From assembly GCF_030812215.1 (NCBI RefSeq), contig NZ_JAUSSG010000002.1, positions 124,001 through 188,000 on the forward strand: 64,000 nucleotides of DNA. Reading direction: 5' to 3'. The notes below the pieces were generated by a model. That model saw only the letters and a list, made by a program, of their open reading frames with translations, was not told the origin of the DNA and did no database searches. The stretch's first letter is position 1, and every line of letters starts with the position of its first letter. Positions 11,540 through 19,389 of this stretch are shown here, one piece after another. The stretch is from Variovorax boronicumulans (GTDB lineage: Bacteria > Pseudomonadota > Gammaproteobacteria > Burkholderiales > Burkholderiaceae_C). Made by a program: the position numbers and the translations under genes.

Positions 11540-12130
11540 ATGCAACCGCCCCTCTCCGATGCGGCAACGCCGCAAGACACGCCACAGCCGCGGTCGCCGC
11601 GCGACCTTTTCGTTTCATTCACCTGGCTCGCGCTGCAGGGCTTCGGCGGCGTCCTCGCCATCGTCCAGCGCGAGATGGTCGAGAAGAAGAAGTGGCTCAC
11701 CCCCGAGCAGTTTCTCGAAGACTGGGCCGTGGCCCAGGTGATGCCCGGTCCCAACGTGATCAACCTCGCCCTGATGATCGGCGACCGCTACTTCGGCCTG
11801 CGCGGCGCCATGGCGGCGGTGGCCGGCATGCTGACCATTCCGCTCGTCGTGATCCTCGCGCTGGCCGTGCTCTATGCGCACTACGCCGGCAATCCGCAGG
11901 TGGCGGCGGCGCTGCGGGGCATGGGGGCGGTGTCGGGCGGGCTGATCGCCGCCACGGGCATCAAGCTGCTTCCGCAACTGCGCAAGCACCCGCTGGGCTT
12001 TCCGGTTTGTCTCGCGTTCACGGCGCTGGTGTTCGCGGCGATCGCGGTGTTCAAGGTGCCGCTCGGCTGGGTGCTGCTGGTGGTCGGCGGCGTGGCGTGC
12101 GTCTGGACCTGGAAAAGGATCGCCCCATGA
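11540..12130 (+). CDS. Chromate transporter, N-terminal-type half
   Basis: 196 residues holding a single CHR domain (LQGFGGVLAIVQREMVEKKKWLT and the core MPGPNVINLA) with five to six membrane segments. Short-chain chromate transporters act as pairs of half-size proteins, and this is the first of the pair. Substrate assignment to chromate or sulfate is by family only. The frame runs upstream to 11486, but residues before 11540 are not CHR-like. The stop overlaps the ATG of a 21-codon ORF (ATGA), and the second half follows 58 bases later. Confidence 0.88.
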   Translation: MQPPLSDAATPQDTPQPRSPRDLFVSFTWLALQGFGGVLAIVQREMVEKKKWLTPEQFLEDWAVAQVMPGPNVINLALMIGDRYFGLRGAMAAVAGMLTIPLVVILALAVLYAHYAGNPQVAAALRGMGAVSGGLIAATGIKLLPQLRKHPLGFPVCLAFTALVFAAIAVFKVPLGWVLLVVGGVACVWTWKRIAP

Positions 12131-12192
12131 GCGTGAGCCGGACCGCCCCAGGCAAGCTCGCACCGCAGCCGAAGGCGGAGGTTTTCGAATGA
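12127..12192 (+). CDS. 21-codon ORF linking the two chromate-transporter halves
   Basis: It opens with an ATG that overlaps the stop of the first chromate-transporter gene (ATGA) and closes with a TGA that overlaps the ATG of the second (ATGA). The peptide is Ala/Pro/Lys-rich and hydrophilic. The double overlap could let ribosomes pass by termination-reinitiation across the 58-base gap, whether or not the peptide matters. No homology is recognised. Confidence 0.35.
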   Translation: MSVSRTAPGKLAPQPKAEVFE

Positions 12193-12788
12193 CCATCGTC
12201 ATGCAATGGCACGACTGGCTCGCCCTCTTCGGCCAGTACCTGCTGCTCTCGCTGCTGTCGATCAGCGGCGCCATCACCACGGTGCCCGACATGCACCGCT
12301 ACCTCGTCGCACAGCACGGCTGGCTCACTGATGCGCAGTTCAGCTCGTCGGTCGCCATCGCACAGGCGGCGCCCGGGCCCAACGTGCTGTTCGTCGCGCT
12401 GATGGGCTGGAACGTCGGGCTCAATGCGGGCGGCGGCATCGGCGCGGGGCCGACGGCGTGGCTCCTCGGTCTCTTCGGCCTGATGGTGACCATGGTCGGC
12501 ATCATGGTGCCGAGCACCACCCTCACCTACTTCGCCACCCGCTGGGGCCATCGCAACCGCACCCGCCGCGAAGTGCGCGCCTTCAAGCAGGGCATGGCGC
12601 CGGTGGTGGTGGGCCTGCTGATCGCCACCGGCTGGGTGCTGGCCGCGGGTAACCATGCCGGCAACGCGCCTGCCTGGCACCTGTGGCTCTTGACCGGCGT
12701 GGCCGCGCTTATCGTCTGGCGCACGCGCGTCCACCTTCTCTGGCTGCTCGGCGCGGGCGCATTGCTCGGCGCCGTGGGCTTCGTCTGA
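12189..12788 (+). CDS. Chromate transporter, C-terminal-type half
   Basis: 199 residues, the second CHR half, with the FGQYLLLSLLSISGAITTVPDMHRYLV entry helix and QAAPGPNVLFVALMGWNVG core and about five membrane segments. It should pair with the product of 11540-12130 in antiparallel topology, as known for short-chain ChrA pairs. Its ATG overlaps the TGA of the 21-codon ORF, and no separate ribosome-binding site is obvious, so translation is probably coupled. Confidence 0.88.
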   Translation: MTIVMQWHDWLALFGQYLLLSLLSISGAITTVPDMHRYLVAQHGWLTDAQFSSSVAIAQAAPGPNVLFVALMGWNVGLNAGGGIGAGPTAWLLGLFGLMVTMVGIMVPSTTLTYFATRWGHRNRTRREVRAFKQGMAPVVVGLLIATGWVLAAGNHAGNAPAWHLWLLTGVAALIVWRTRVHLLWLLGAGALLGAVGFV

Positions 12789-12826
12789 TCCTTCCCTTTC
12801 GTTTTTCTTCCTCAGGAAACTTCGTC

Positions 12827-13795
12827 ATGTCGCAACTTCGCCCGCTCGGCCGCTCCGGCCTCCTGGTTTCACCGCTCGCCTTCGGTGGCAACGTGTTCGG
12901 CTGGACAGTCGACGAGGCCGCCTCGTTCAAGCTGCTCGATGCCTGGCTGGATGCGGGCTTCAACTTCGTGGACACCGCCGACGTCTACTCCGCCTGGGTG
13001 CCGGGCCACACGGGCGGCGAGTCGGAAGCCATCATCGGCAAGTGGCTCAAGCAAAGCGGCAAGCGCAACCGCGTGGTGCTGGCCACCAAGGTCGGCAAGC
13101 CGATGGGCGAAGGCAAGGTGGGCCTCGCGCCCAAGTACATCCGCGAGGCGGTGGAAGCTTCGCTCAAGCGCCTGCAGACGGACTACATCGACCTCTACCA
13201 GTCGCACGACGACGACGCCGGCACGCCGCTCGAAGAATCGCTCGGCGCCTTCGATGCGCTCATCAAGGAAGGCAAGGTGCGCGCCATCGGTGCGTCCAAC
13301 TACACCGCGCCGCGGCTGGCCGAGGCGCTGGACGTGTCGGAGCGCCTGGGCATCGCGCGCTACGAGAGCCTGCAGCCGCTCTACAACCTGTACGACCGCG
13401 CGGTGTTCGAAGACGAACTGGAGCCGCTGTGCATCAAGCGCGAAGTGGGCGTGATCAACTTCTACGCGCTCGCGGCCGGCTTCCTGACCGGCAAGTACCG
13501 CACCGAAGCCGATGCCACCAAGAGCGCGCGCGGCGCCAACACCACGAAGAAGTACCTCAACGCGCGGGGCCTGCGCATCCTCGATGCGCTCGACAAGGTG
13601 GCGCAGCAGTACAACGCCAAGCCGGGCCAGGTCGCCATCGCATGGCAGATCGCGCGGCCGGGCGTGACGGCGCCCATCGCCAGCGCCACCTCGATCGCCC
13701 AGCTCGAAGAGCTGGTGGTCGCCACGCAGTTGAAGCTCGACGCGGGCACCATCGAGATGCTCGACCGCGCGAGCGCAGAGACGGCAGCCGCCTGA
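12827..13795 (+). CDS. Aldo/keto reductase
   Basis: 322 residues with a TIM-barrel AKR. DTADVYSAW carries catalytic Asp and Tyr, VVLATKVG the Lys, and YQSHDDD the His region, with the NADPH site near TSIAQLEELV at the C-terminus. It resembles the Tas/YajO-like group. The substrate is unknown. CAGGAAAC precedes the start at 12827. The frame extends upstream to 12683, but that part only mirrors the end of the preceding gene. Confidence 0.92.
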   Translation: MSQLRPLGRSGLLVSPLAFGGNVFGWTVDEAASFKLLDAWLDAGFNFVDTADVYSAWVPGHTGGESEAIIGKWLKQSGKRNRVVLATKVGKPMGEGKVGLAPKYIREAVEASLKRLQTDYIDLYQSHDDDAGTPLEESLGAFDALIKEGKVRAIGASNYTAPRLAEALDVSERLGIARYESLQPLYNLYDRAVFEDELEPLCIKREVGVINFYALAAGFLTGKYRTEADATKSARGANTTKKYLNARGLRILDALDKVAQQYNAKPGQVAIAWQIARPGVTAPIASATSIAQLEELVVATQLKLDAGTIEMLDRASAETAAA

Positions 13796-13808
13796 CCCGC
13801 TGTCAACG

Positions 13809-14291
13809 ATGAGCAGCAACGTCTTCGATTCGATCGCCGCGCCGACGCTCGACCACTTCGCCGACCTGCGGGTGCAGGTCGGCGTGCCACAGGTGCTGGG
13901 ACAGAGCGCGCGCGGGCTGCGGCGCGTCGTGCCCATCACGGGCGGCGAGGCGTCGGGCCACGGCTGGCGCGCACGCGTGCTGCCCGGTGGCAGCGACTTC
14001 CAGCTGATCGTGAACGATACGCTCTCCGAACTCGATGCGCGCTATGGCCTGGAGACCGACGCGGGCGACCTGATCTATGTGCAGAACCACGCGGTGCGCT
14101 CGGCCGCGCCGGAGGTGATGGCCAAGCTGCTGCGTGGCGAGCCGGTCGATCCGGCAGAGGTCTACTTCCGCTGCAACCCACGCTTCGAGACGGCCTCGCC
14201 CGCGCTGCGCTGGATCAACGAACGCATGTTCGTCGGCGCCGGGGTCAGGCACCCGGCCGAAGTGGTGATGCGCTTTTTTGCGCTCGACTAG
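13809..14291 (+). CDS. DUF3237 family protein
   Basis: 160 residues matching the DUF3237 beta-barrel family (VPITGGEASGHGWRARVLPGGSDFQL and NHAVRSAAPEVM). It probably forms a lipocalin/AttH-like barrel that binds a small ligand, and its function is unknown. It starts 13 bases after the aldo/keto reductase on the same strand and may be co-transcribed. The stop codon overlaps that of the convergent GNAT gene within a CTAG. Confidence 0.85.
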   Translation: MSSNVFDSIAAPTLDHFADLRVQVGVPQVLGQSARGLRRVVPITGGEASGHGWRARVLPGGSDFQLIVNDTLSELDARYGLETDAGDLIYVQNHAVRSAAPEVMAKLLRGEPVDPAEVYFRCNPRFETASPALRWINERMFVGAGVRHPAEVVMRFFALD

Positions 14292-14809
14292 CCATCGACC
14301 GGATTCAGCGGCGTCGCAAGAATCCGCTGGTAGAACGCCACGTCGAGCCAGCGGCCGAACTTGAAACCCGCCTGCCGCACCGTGCCCGAGTGCTCGAACC
14401 CCAGCCGCTCGTGCAGGCCGATGCTGCCCGCATTCGCGGCGTCGATGGCGCCGACCATCACGTGCACGTCCCGCGCGATCGCCTCCGCAATGATCGCCTC
14501 CATGAGCGTGCGTCCAAGCCCCGCGCCGCGATGCCCGGCTTCGACGTACACCGAGTGCTCGACCGTGTACTTGTAGGCCGGAAAGGCGCGGAAGGTGCCG
14601 TAGCTCGCGAAGCCCAGCAGCTTGCCGTTCTCGTCCTCCGCACCGATCACCGGAAAGCCGTTGGCCCGCTTGGTGGCGAACCACGCGACCATGTTCTCGG
14701 GCGTTCGCGGCTTGTAGTCGTACAGCGCGGTGGAGGTGACGATGGCGTCGTTGAGGATCGCCAGGATGGCGGCGGCGTGGGCTTCCTCGGTGCAGGGAAT
14801 GAGGCGCAT
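14288..14809 (-). CDS. GNAT N-acetyltransferase, phosphinothricin-acetyltransferase-like
   Basis: 173 residues of the Pat/MddA branch of GNATs. The N-terminal AAILAILNDAIVTSTALYDY segment and the acetyl-CoA loop HRGAGLGRTLMEA are diagnostic, followed by NAGSIGLHERLGFEHSGTV. Relatives acetylate phosphinothricin, methionine sulfoximine or related amino acids, and the actual acceptor is not predictable. The start at 14809 has AGAGAAG eight bases upstream. It is divergent from the XRE-cupin regulator across 42 AT-rich bases, suggesting control by that regulator. Confidence 0.88.
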   Translation of the reverse strand: MRLIPCTEEAHAAAILAILNDAIVTSTALYDYKPRTPENMVAWFATKRANGFPVIGAEDENGKLLGFASYGTFRAFPAYKYTVEHSVYVEAGHRGAGLGRTLMEAIIAEAIARDVHVMVGAIDAANAGSIGLHERLGFEHSGTVRQAGFKFGRWLDVAFYQRILATPLNPVDG

Positions 14810-14845
14810 GGTGCTTCTCTGTCGTTCAATATAGGAGAATAATAA

Positions 14846-14857
14846 TCTCATATGAGA
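14846..14857. promoter_or_regulatory. 12-bp palindrome over the XRE gene start
   Basis: TCTCATATGAGA is a perfect palindrome whose centre includes the ATG at 14852. The surrounding 40 bases are strikingly AT-rich for this genome and must carry the promoters of both divergent genes. It is a plausible operator for the adjacent HTH regulator. Confidence 0.45.
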
Positions 14858-15451
14858 AACGAATCACCTCCTCCAGGCGAATCCCCCGGCCACATCGACG
14901 CCCTCATCGCAACGCGGCTGCTGGCGTTGCGCCAGGCCAAGGGGCTCAGCCTAGCCGAGCTGGCCGAGCTGTCGGGTGTCAGCAAGGCCATGATCTCGAA
15001 GGTGGAGCGGGCACAGAGCAGCCCGACCGCCGTGCTGCTGGGCCGGCTGGCGGCGGGCCTTGGTGTGTCGCTGGCGCAACTGCTTACCGAGGAAAAGGAA
15101 AAAGAAGGCCCGCAGCGGCTTCGCACGAAGGCCATGCAGGAAGTCTGGCGCGACCCCGAGGCGGGTTATCTGCGCCGCCAGGTCGCCGAGCGCGGCACGA
15201 CAGGCAGCGGGGTGGAACTGGTCGAGGTCGAGCTGCCGCGTTCGGCGCAGGTCGGCTATCCACGGTGGAGCGGCAAGCCTTACCGCCAATGCCTGTGGAT
15301 GCTCGAAGGCGCGCTGCGGGTGGACTACGGCGATGAGCGCTTCGAGCTGGCACCCGGCGATTGCCTCGATTTCGGCGTGGACCGCCCGCTGGTCTTCAAG
15401 GCACTGGGACGAACGGCCTGCCGCTACCTGCTGGTGGCCTGCGCGGCCTAG
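14852..15451 (+). CDS. XRE-type regulator with C-terminal cupin domain
   Basis: 199 residues. Residues 18-72 are an XRE helix-turn-helix (GLSLAELAELSGVSKAMISKVER), and residues about 120-196 a cupin barrel with WMLEGALRVDYGDERFELAPGDCLDFG. Proteins of this HTH-cupin layout repress or activate adjacent catabolic or resistance genes in response to a small ligand. AGGAG lies 14 bases before the ATG, a rather long spacing. Divergence from the GNAT gene suggests shared control. Confidence 0.9.
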   Translation: MRNESPPPGESPGHIDALIATRLLALRQAKGLSLAELAELSGVSKAMISKVERAQSSPTAVLLGRLAAGLGVSLAQLLTEEKEKEGPQRLRTKAMQEVWRDPEAGYLRRQVAERGTTGSGVELVEVELPRSAQVGYPRWSGKPYRQCLWMLEGALRVDYGDERFELAPGDCLDFGVDRPLVFKALGRTACRYLLVACAA

Positions 15452-15549
15452 GCAATCGGTAGGCAGGCTCCCACACGCAGAGGCGGCGCAGGCCGGTGCG
15501 GACCGGGAGCCTGGCCGGATACACCGAGGCATCTCAGTTTCGGAGGACC

Positions 15550-15723
15550 ATGATGTCTTTTGCGCTTTACATGATCGGGTTCCTGATCTTCCTGGGCGGT
15601 ATCGCCTGGGGTGCGTCGGTGGCAGGCGTTCCCACCCTCTATATCGGCATCGGTGCGCTGATCCTGCTGGGCATCGGCATCTTCAGTGCGGTGGGCCGCA
15701 CGCGCAGCAAGGATCCATCCTGA
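15550..15723 (+). CDS. Small two-helix membrane protein
   Basis: 57 residues, almost entirely two hydrophobic helices (about 3-20 and 27-46) with a Gly-rich turn and a short basic C-terminal tail. A strong GGAGGA seven bases upstream marks the start at 15550, and a second ATG follows immediately. The family is not recognised. Small inner-membrane proteins of this type are common, and the codon use is normal. Confidence 0.7.
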   Translation: MMSFALYMIGFLIFLGGIAWGASVAGVPTLYIGIGALILLGIGIFSAVGRTRSKDPS

Positions 15724-15812
15724 CGCGCTGCGGCTGCGGGGTTCACACAGCCTTCACGCCGCACGCACACCGCCTGCACACCCCCCGCACATGGCGTAGC
15801 TAACTTCGCACA

Positions 15813-15833
15813 CGCACCACAAACCGTGGTGCG
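15813..15833. promoter_or_regulatory. Hairpin upstream of FAD oxidoreductase gene
   Basis: CGCACCAC (15813-15820) and GTGGTGCG (15826-15833) are perfect inverted arms around AAACC. No T-run follows on either strand, so a rho-independent terminator is unlikely. It lies 20 bases before the ATG at 15854. Confidence 0.35.
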
Positions 15834-15853
15834 CATTGCCAAGTCAGCTGCCC

Positions 15854-17053
15854 ATGCACTCCTCTTCCTGCTTCTTCTCCCCGCTCTCCACTTCATCCAC
15901 GGCGCCCTGCCCGGTGCCGGCCGCCACGAGCGGCGGCCCCGCCAACGTCAAGGTGGACCTGCTCGTCGTCGGGGCGAGCTTCGCGGGCCTCGCCTGTGCC
16001 CGCGCCGCGGCGCTCGCCGGGCTCAGCGTGATGGTGCTGGAGAAGAAGACCAGTGCCGGCGCCAAGCTCCACACCACCGGGATCATCGTGAAGGACGCAG
16101 TCGACAGCGTCCCCTGGCTGGCCGAAGTGCCACCCACGCTGGTCCGGCGCATCGAAGGCGTGCGGCTTTATGCGCCGAACATGCGGCACGTCGACCTGCA
16201 CGCGCCCGGCTACTGGTTCTGGGCCACCGATGCGCCCGCGCTGCTCGATTGGATGGTCGGCTCCGCCCGGGCCTGCGGCGTCGATGTGCGGCTCGGCACG
16301 CTCTTCGAGCAGGCGCTGTGGATGAACGACCGCTGGGAAGTCCCCGTAACGCACGGCCCCTGCATCACCGCCACCTACCTCGTGGGCGCCGACGGCCCGC
16401 ATTCGCGCGTCGCCAAGGCGCTGGGCCTCTCGCGCAACACGCGCTTTCTCTATGGCGTCGAGCATGAATACCAGGGCGCCCGCATGGCGCCCGACCTCCT
16501 TCACTGCTTCATCGACCGTCAACTCGCCCCTGGCTACATCGGCTGGGCACTCGACGGCGTGGGCGTGAGCCAGATCGGCCTGGCCCGCCGCCTGGGCCGC
16601 CACGATGCGAACGCGCTGCGGCTCGCCCCGCTGCTCAAGAAGATCGAATCGGTGGTGTCGCCGGGCGATGCGCCCCCCGTGGCCGTGCGCGCCGGAATGA
16701 TTCCCTGCGGCGGCGTGCTCCCGGTCGTGGCGCGCGAACGGGCACTGCTGGTGGGCGACGCGGCCGGCATGGTGTCGCCGGTCACGGCCGGCGGCATCCA
16801 CACCGCGCTGCAGCACGGCGAACGCGCGGGCGAGGCGGTGGCGCGCTTCGTGCGCGGCGAGATGGGCGACCCGGCGACGTGGTTCGTGCGCAGCTACCCG
16901 CGTTTCCTTCTCAAGCGTTCGCTGCGCTGGGCCTTCGACCACTTCCAGAGCGACTGGATGTTCAACCACCTGCTGGGCACGCCGCAGATGCGGCGCATGG
17001 CGGAGCTCGTCTATTTCCACCGCAAGGGCGGGCCGCTGCCGAGGACGCGCTAG
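15854..17053 (+). CDS. FAD-dependent oxidoreductase, geranylgeranyl-reductase-like
   Basis: 399 residues. A dinucleotide-binding fold starts at about residue 33 (LLVVGASFAGLACARAAALAG, a GxSxxG variant of GxGxxG, then VMVLEKK). The second FAD motif is VGDAAGMVSPVTAGGIHTAL near residue 300. The overall shape is the FAD_binding_3/geranylgeranyl reductase class, and the substrate is unknown. The first 30 residues are Ser/Pro/Cys-rich and poorly conserved-looking, so an internal start is possible. A TTG at 15836 gives a longer version. Confidence 0.82.
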   Translation: MHSSSCFFSPLSTSSTAPCPVPAATSGGPANVKVDLLVVGASFAGLACARAAALAGLSVMVLEKKTSAGAKLHTTGIIVKDAVDSVPWLAEVPPTLVRRIEGVRLYAPNMRHVDLHAPGYWFWATDAPALLDWMVGSARACGVDVRLGTLFEQALWMNDRWEVPVTHGPCITATYLVGADGPHSRVAKALGLSRNTRFLYGVEHEYQGARMAPDLLHCFIDRQLAPGYIGWALDGVGVSQIGLARRLGRHDANALRLAPLLKKIESVVSPGDAPPVAVRAGMIPCGGVLPVVARERALLVGDAAGMVSPVTAGGIHTALQHGERAGEAVARFVRGEMGDPATWFVRSYPRFLLKRSLRWAFDHFQSDWMFNHLLGTPQMRRMAELVYFHRKGGPLPRTR

Positions 17054-17060
17054 CGGGAGA

Positions 17061-17807
17061 TCAGGCGCTGCGCTGGCGCATCGCCTCGTAGAGGCACACA
17101 CCGCTGGCCACCGAGACGTTCAGGCTCTCGACCGCGCCGGCCATCGGGATGCTCACGAGCTCGTCGCAGGTCTTGCGGGTCAGTTGGCGCATGCCCTCGC
17201 CTTCGGCGCCCAGCACCAGCGCCAGGGGACGCTTCAGGTCGCTCTGGTAGATCGTGCCCGGTGCGTCGTCACTGGTGCCCACGCACCAGATGTTGCGTTC
17301 CTTGAGTTCGTTGAGCGTGCGCGCGAGGTTGGTCACCATGAAATAAGGCACCGTCTCGGCCGCGCCGCTCGCCACCTTGGCCACGGTGGCGTTGATGCCG
17401 GCCGCGTGATCCTTGGGTGCGATCACCGCATGGGCGCCGGCGCCGTCTGCCACGCGAAGGCACGCGCCCAGGTTGTGCGGATCGGTCACGCCGTCGAGCA
17501 CCAGCAAGAGGGGCACGGTGCCGGCCTCTTCGAGACCTTCGAGCAGTTCGTCGAGCGAATGGATTTGCGCCGTGGGTTCGACCCGCGCCGCCACGCCCTG
17601 GTGGCCGTGGCTGCCGGCAAGCTTGGCGATGCGCAGGCTGTCGGCCTCGACCAGCCGCACACCGGCTTCTTGCGCGCGCGCGATGAACTGTTTCATGCGC
17701 GCATCGCGCCGGCTGGCGTCGAACAGAACCTCGAGCACCGATTTCGGCGCGGTCTTGATTCGCACGCCCACGGCATGGAAGCCGAAGATCACTTTGGGGG
17801 AAGACAT
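17061..17807 (-). CDS. rlmB: 23S rRNA (guanosine-2'-O)-methyltransferase RlmB
   Basis: 248 residues. An N-terminal L30-like substrate domain (IFGFHAVGVRI) is followed by the SpoU knot methyltransferase with its three motifs: DGVTDPHNLGACLR, LVLGAEGEGM and SIPMAGAVESLNVSVA. It methylates G2251 of 23S rRNA (E. coli numbering). The start at 17807 fits family length. The frame extends to 17963 without homology. It is downstream of two membrane-protein genes on the same strand. Confidence 0.94.
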   Translation of the reverse strand: MSSPKVIFGFHAVGVRIKTAPKSVLEVLFDASRRDARMKQFIARAQEAGVRLVEADSLRIAKLAGSHGHQGVAARVEPTAQIHSLDELLEGLEEAGTVPLLLVLDGVTDPHNLGACLRVADGAGAHAVIAPKDHAAGINATVAKVASGAAETVPYFMVTNLARTLNELKERNIWCVGTSDDAPGTIYQSDLKRPLALVLGAEGEGMRQLTRKTCDELVSIPMAGAVESLNVSVASGVCLYEAMRQRSA

Positions 17808-17841
17808 CCCTCGATTATCCCTACCCCCAGGGATCGCCCCC

Positions 17842-18822
17842 TCAGGCGATCGGCAGGCCGCTGAGCGCCCGGGTGCGCTCATCGTGCAGTTCCTGCACCA
17901 CCTGCGCGTTCGGATGCACCCGCCCGGTGTTGCCCACGCTCTCCAGGTACTGGCAGGCGGCATGGCCTTCGGCGGCCTTTTCGTACTGCGCGATCCAGGC
18001 CTCGCGCACCGGCAGCTTGTCGGGCGACACCGGCCAGACGCCCGGCTGCGGCCGTATGTGCTCGGCGATGCCGATGCGCCAGGGCTTGGCGCTCAGGCGG
18101 GCGCGAAAGCAGTTCTGGTTGCGGCACATGCGCGCGTAGACCTTGTCCACGCCCAGCGCCTGGAAGCAGTCGGCCACCGTCATGTCGGCGGGGCTGAAGA
18201 CATCGTGCATCGCCAGCAGGCGGAAGCCCGCGGGCGTGCGGTACACCCGCAGGTGCCAGTCAGGATGCTGGTGCATGAAGCGCCCGATGCGCTCGGCCGC
18301 GCGCTTCTCGGGCGCGGGGTTCGTGCTGGCCTCCCCGCGCTTCTTGGCCAGCCCGATGCGATAGGCAACGATGAAGACCACGATGGCGGCGATCAACCCG
18401 CCCACCCAGGTCTTGGCCGTCCATCCGCCAACGATTCCCGCGATGAGTGCCGGCACCAAGGCAAAGCCGAACACGCTGGTGCGCAGGGGCTCGTCGAAAT
18501 CGATGTCGACGAACATCACGTCGGGCGTGTTGAGGCAGCGCGCGCCGTAGCCGTTGCGGGTGACGACGCTCTCGCCCTGCCGCTCGACGATTTCCTCGCG
18601 GATCGGCACGCCGTCGGCGCCGTTGTAGGCCAGCTTGCGCTCGCGGCGCTCGAGTTTTTCGCCGCTCACGATGCGGTCGAAGGCCTCGCGGGTGCGCTGG
18701 TCGGCATGCGCCTGCGCGGCCAGCGGGCTGTCGTCTGACCAGCCGTAGCGCCGCACGGTGATCTGCTTGCCGTCTACGCGCTCCTGGATGCGGCCTTCGG
18801 CCCAGAACTGGGGAACGATCAT
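17842..18822 (-). CDS. Hypothetical membrane protein
   Basis: 326 residues. The soluble N-terminal part (1-110) contains a CLNTPDVMFVDIDFDEPLR motif. Two adjacent membrane helices at about 115-155 follow, then a cytoplasmic C-terminal half with HPDWHLRVYRTPAGFRLLAMHDVFSP and CRNQNCFRARLSAKPWRIG. The His/Cys/Arg-rich motifs suggest a folded catalytic or nucleic-acid-binding domain, but I do not recognise the family. It begins 4 bases after the L7/L12-like gene and is almost certainly co-translated with it. Confidence 0.8.
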   Translation of the reverse strand: MIVPQFWAEGRIQERVDGKQITVRRYGWSDDSPLAAQAHADQRTREAFDRIVSGEKLERRERKLAYNGADGVPIREEIVERQGESVVTRNGYGARCLNTPDVMFVDIDFDEPLRTSVFGFALVPALIAGIVGGWTAKTWVGGLIAAIVVFIVAYRIGLAKKRGEASTNPAPEKRAAERIGRFMHQHPDWHLRVYRTPAGFRLLAMHDVFSPADMTVADCFQALGVDKVYARMCRNQNCFRARLSAKPWRIGIAEHIRPQPGVWPVSPDKLPVREAWIAQYEKAAEGHAACQYLESVGNTGRVHPNAQVVQELHDERTRALSGLPIA

Positions 18823-18826
18823 CGCT

Positions 18827-19333
18827 TCAGGCGCCCTTCGCGAAATACAGCCAGGCCAGCACCACGACCAAGACGACGATGACGATGGGCAGCAACTTCG
18901 AGCCCCCTTGCGACACCCGCCCCGGCTCGGCCATCGGGTTCGTCGGAATGCCCGACGGCAAATGCCCGAAATCGCCGGCAGCCGGGTTCTGGTGGTTCTC
19001 GACCAGCTGCTTGGCCTCGGCCAGCCCGAGGCCCGTGGCTTCGCGCGTGAGGCGGATGGCCTCGATCTTGTTGCCCTTCGCCAGGGCCGTGAGAGCGGCC
19101 GACGGCACCGCCGCAGGCCCGTTGCCCTGCATGCCCGCGCCCTCGGGTTCGCCGCGGCCCCAGTCGCCCTCCTGCCAGTCGGCCGGCGCGCCTTCGCCGT
19201 TGGCGTAGCGCTCGACGGCTTCCTTGGCCGACTTGAGGTCCAGGCCGGTCTTGTCGCGCACGATCTTGATCGCCTCGATCAGGCTGCCGCGCTGCAGTGC
19301 GGCAACGGCTTCGGGTGGAAGCTGCTTGTCCAT
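18827..19333 (-). CDS. Membrane-anchored protein with two L7/L12 C-terminal-like motifs
   Basis: 168 residues. Residues 16-43 (IEAIKIVRDKTGLDLKSAKE) and 86-113 (IEAIRLTREATGLGLAEAKQ) each match the helix-turn-helix part of the ribosomal L7/L12 C-terminal domain, which docks translation GTPases. Neither copy has the flanking strands. A Gly/Pro linker separates them, and a single membrane helix lies at 147-164. GAGGAGAGG directly upstream fixes the start. It sits between ybbA and a membrane-protein gene on the same strand. It is not a ribosomal protein, and its function is unknown. Confidence 0.82.
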   Translation of the reverse strand: MDKQLPPEAVAALQRGSLIEAIKIVRDKTGLDLKSAKEAVERYANGEGAPADWQEGDWGRGEPEGAGMQGNGPAAVPSAALTALAKGNKIEAIRLTREATGLGLAEAKQLVENHQNPAAGDFGHLPSGIPTNPMAEPGRVSQGGSKLLPIVIVVLVVVLAWLYFAKGA

Positions 19334-19389
19334 GGACCTCTCCTCGGTTTGTTGTGGTCGCGGGTTCTTCGCCGTGCCTTCTTCGACGT

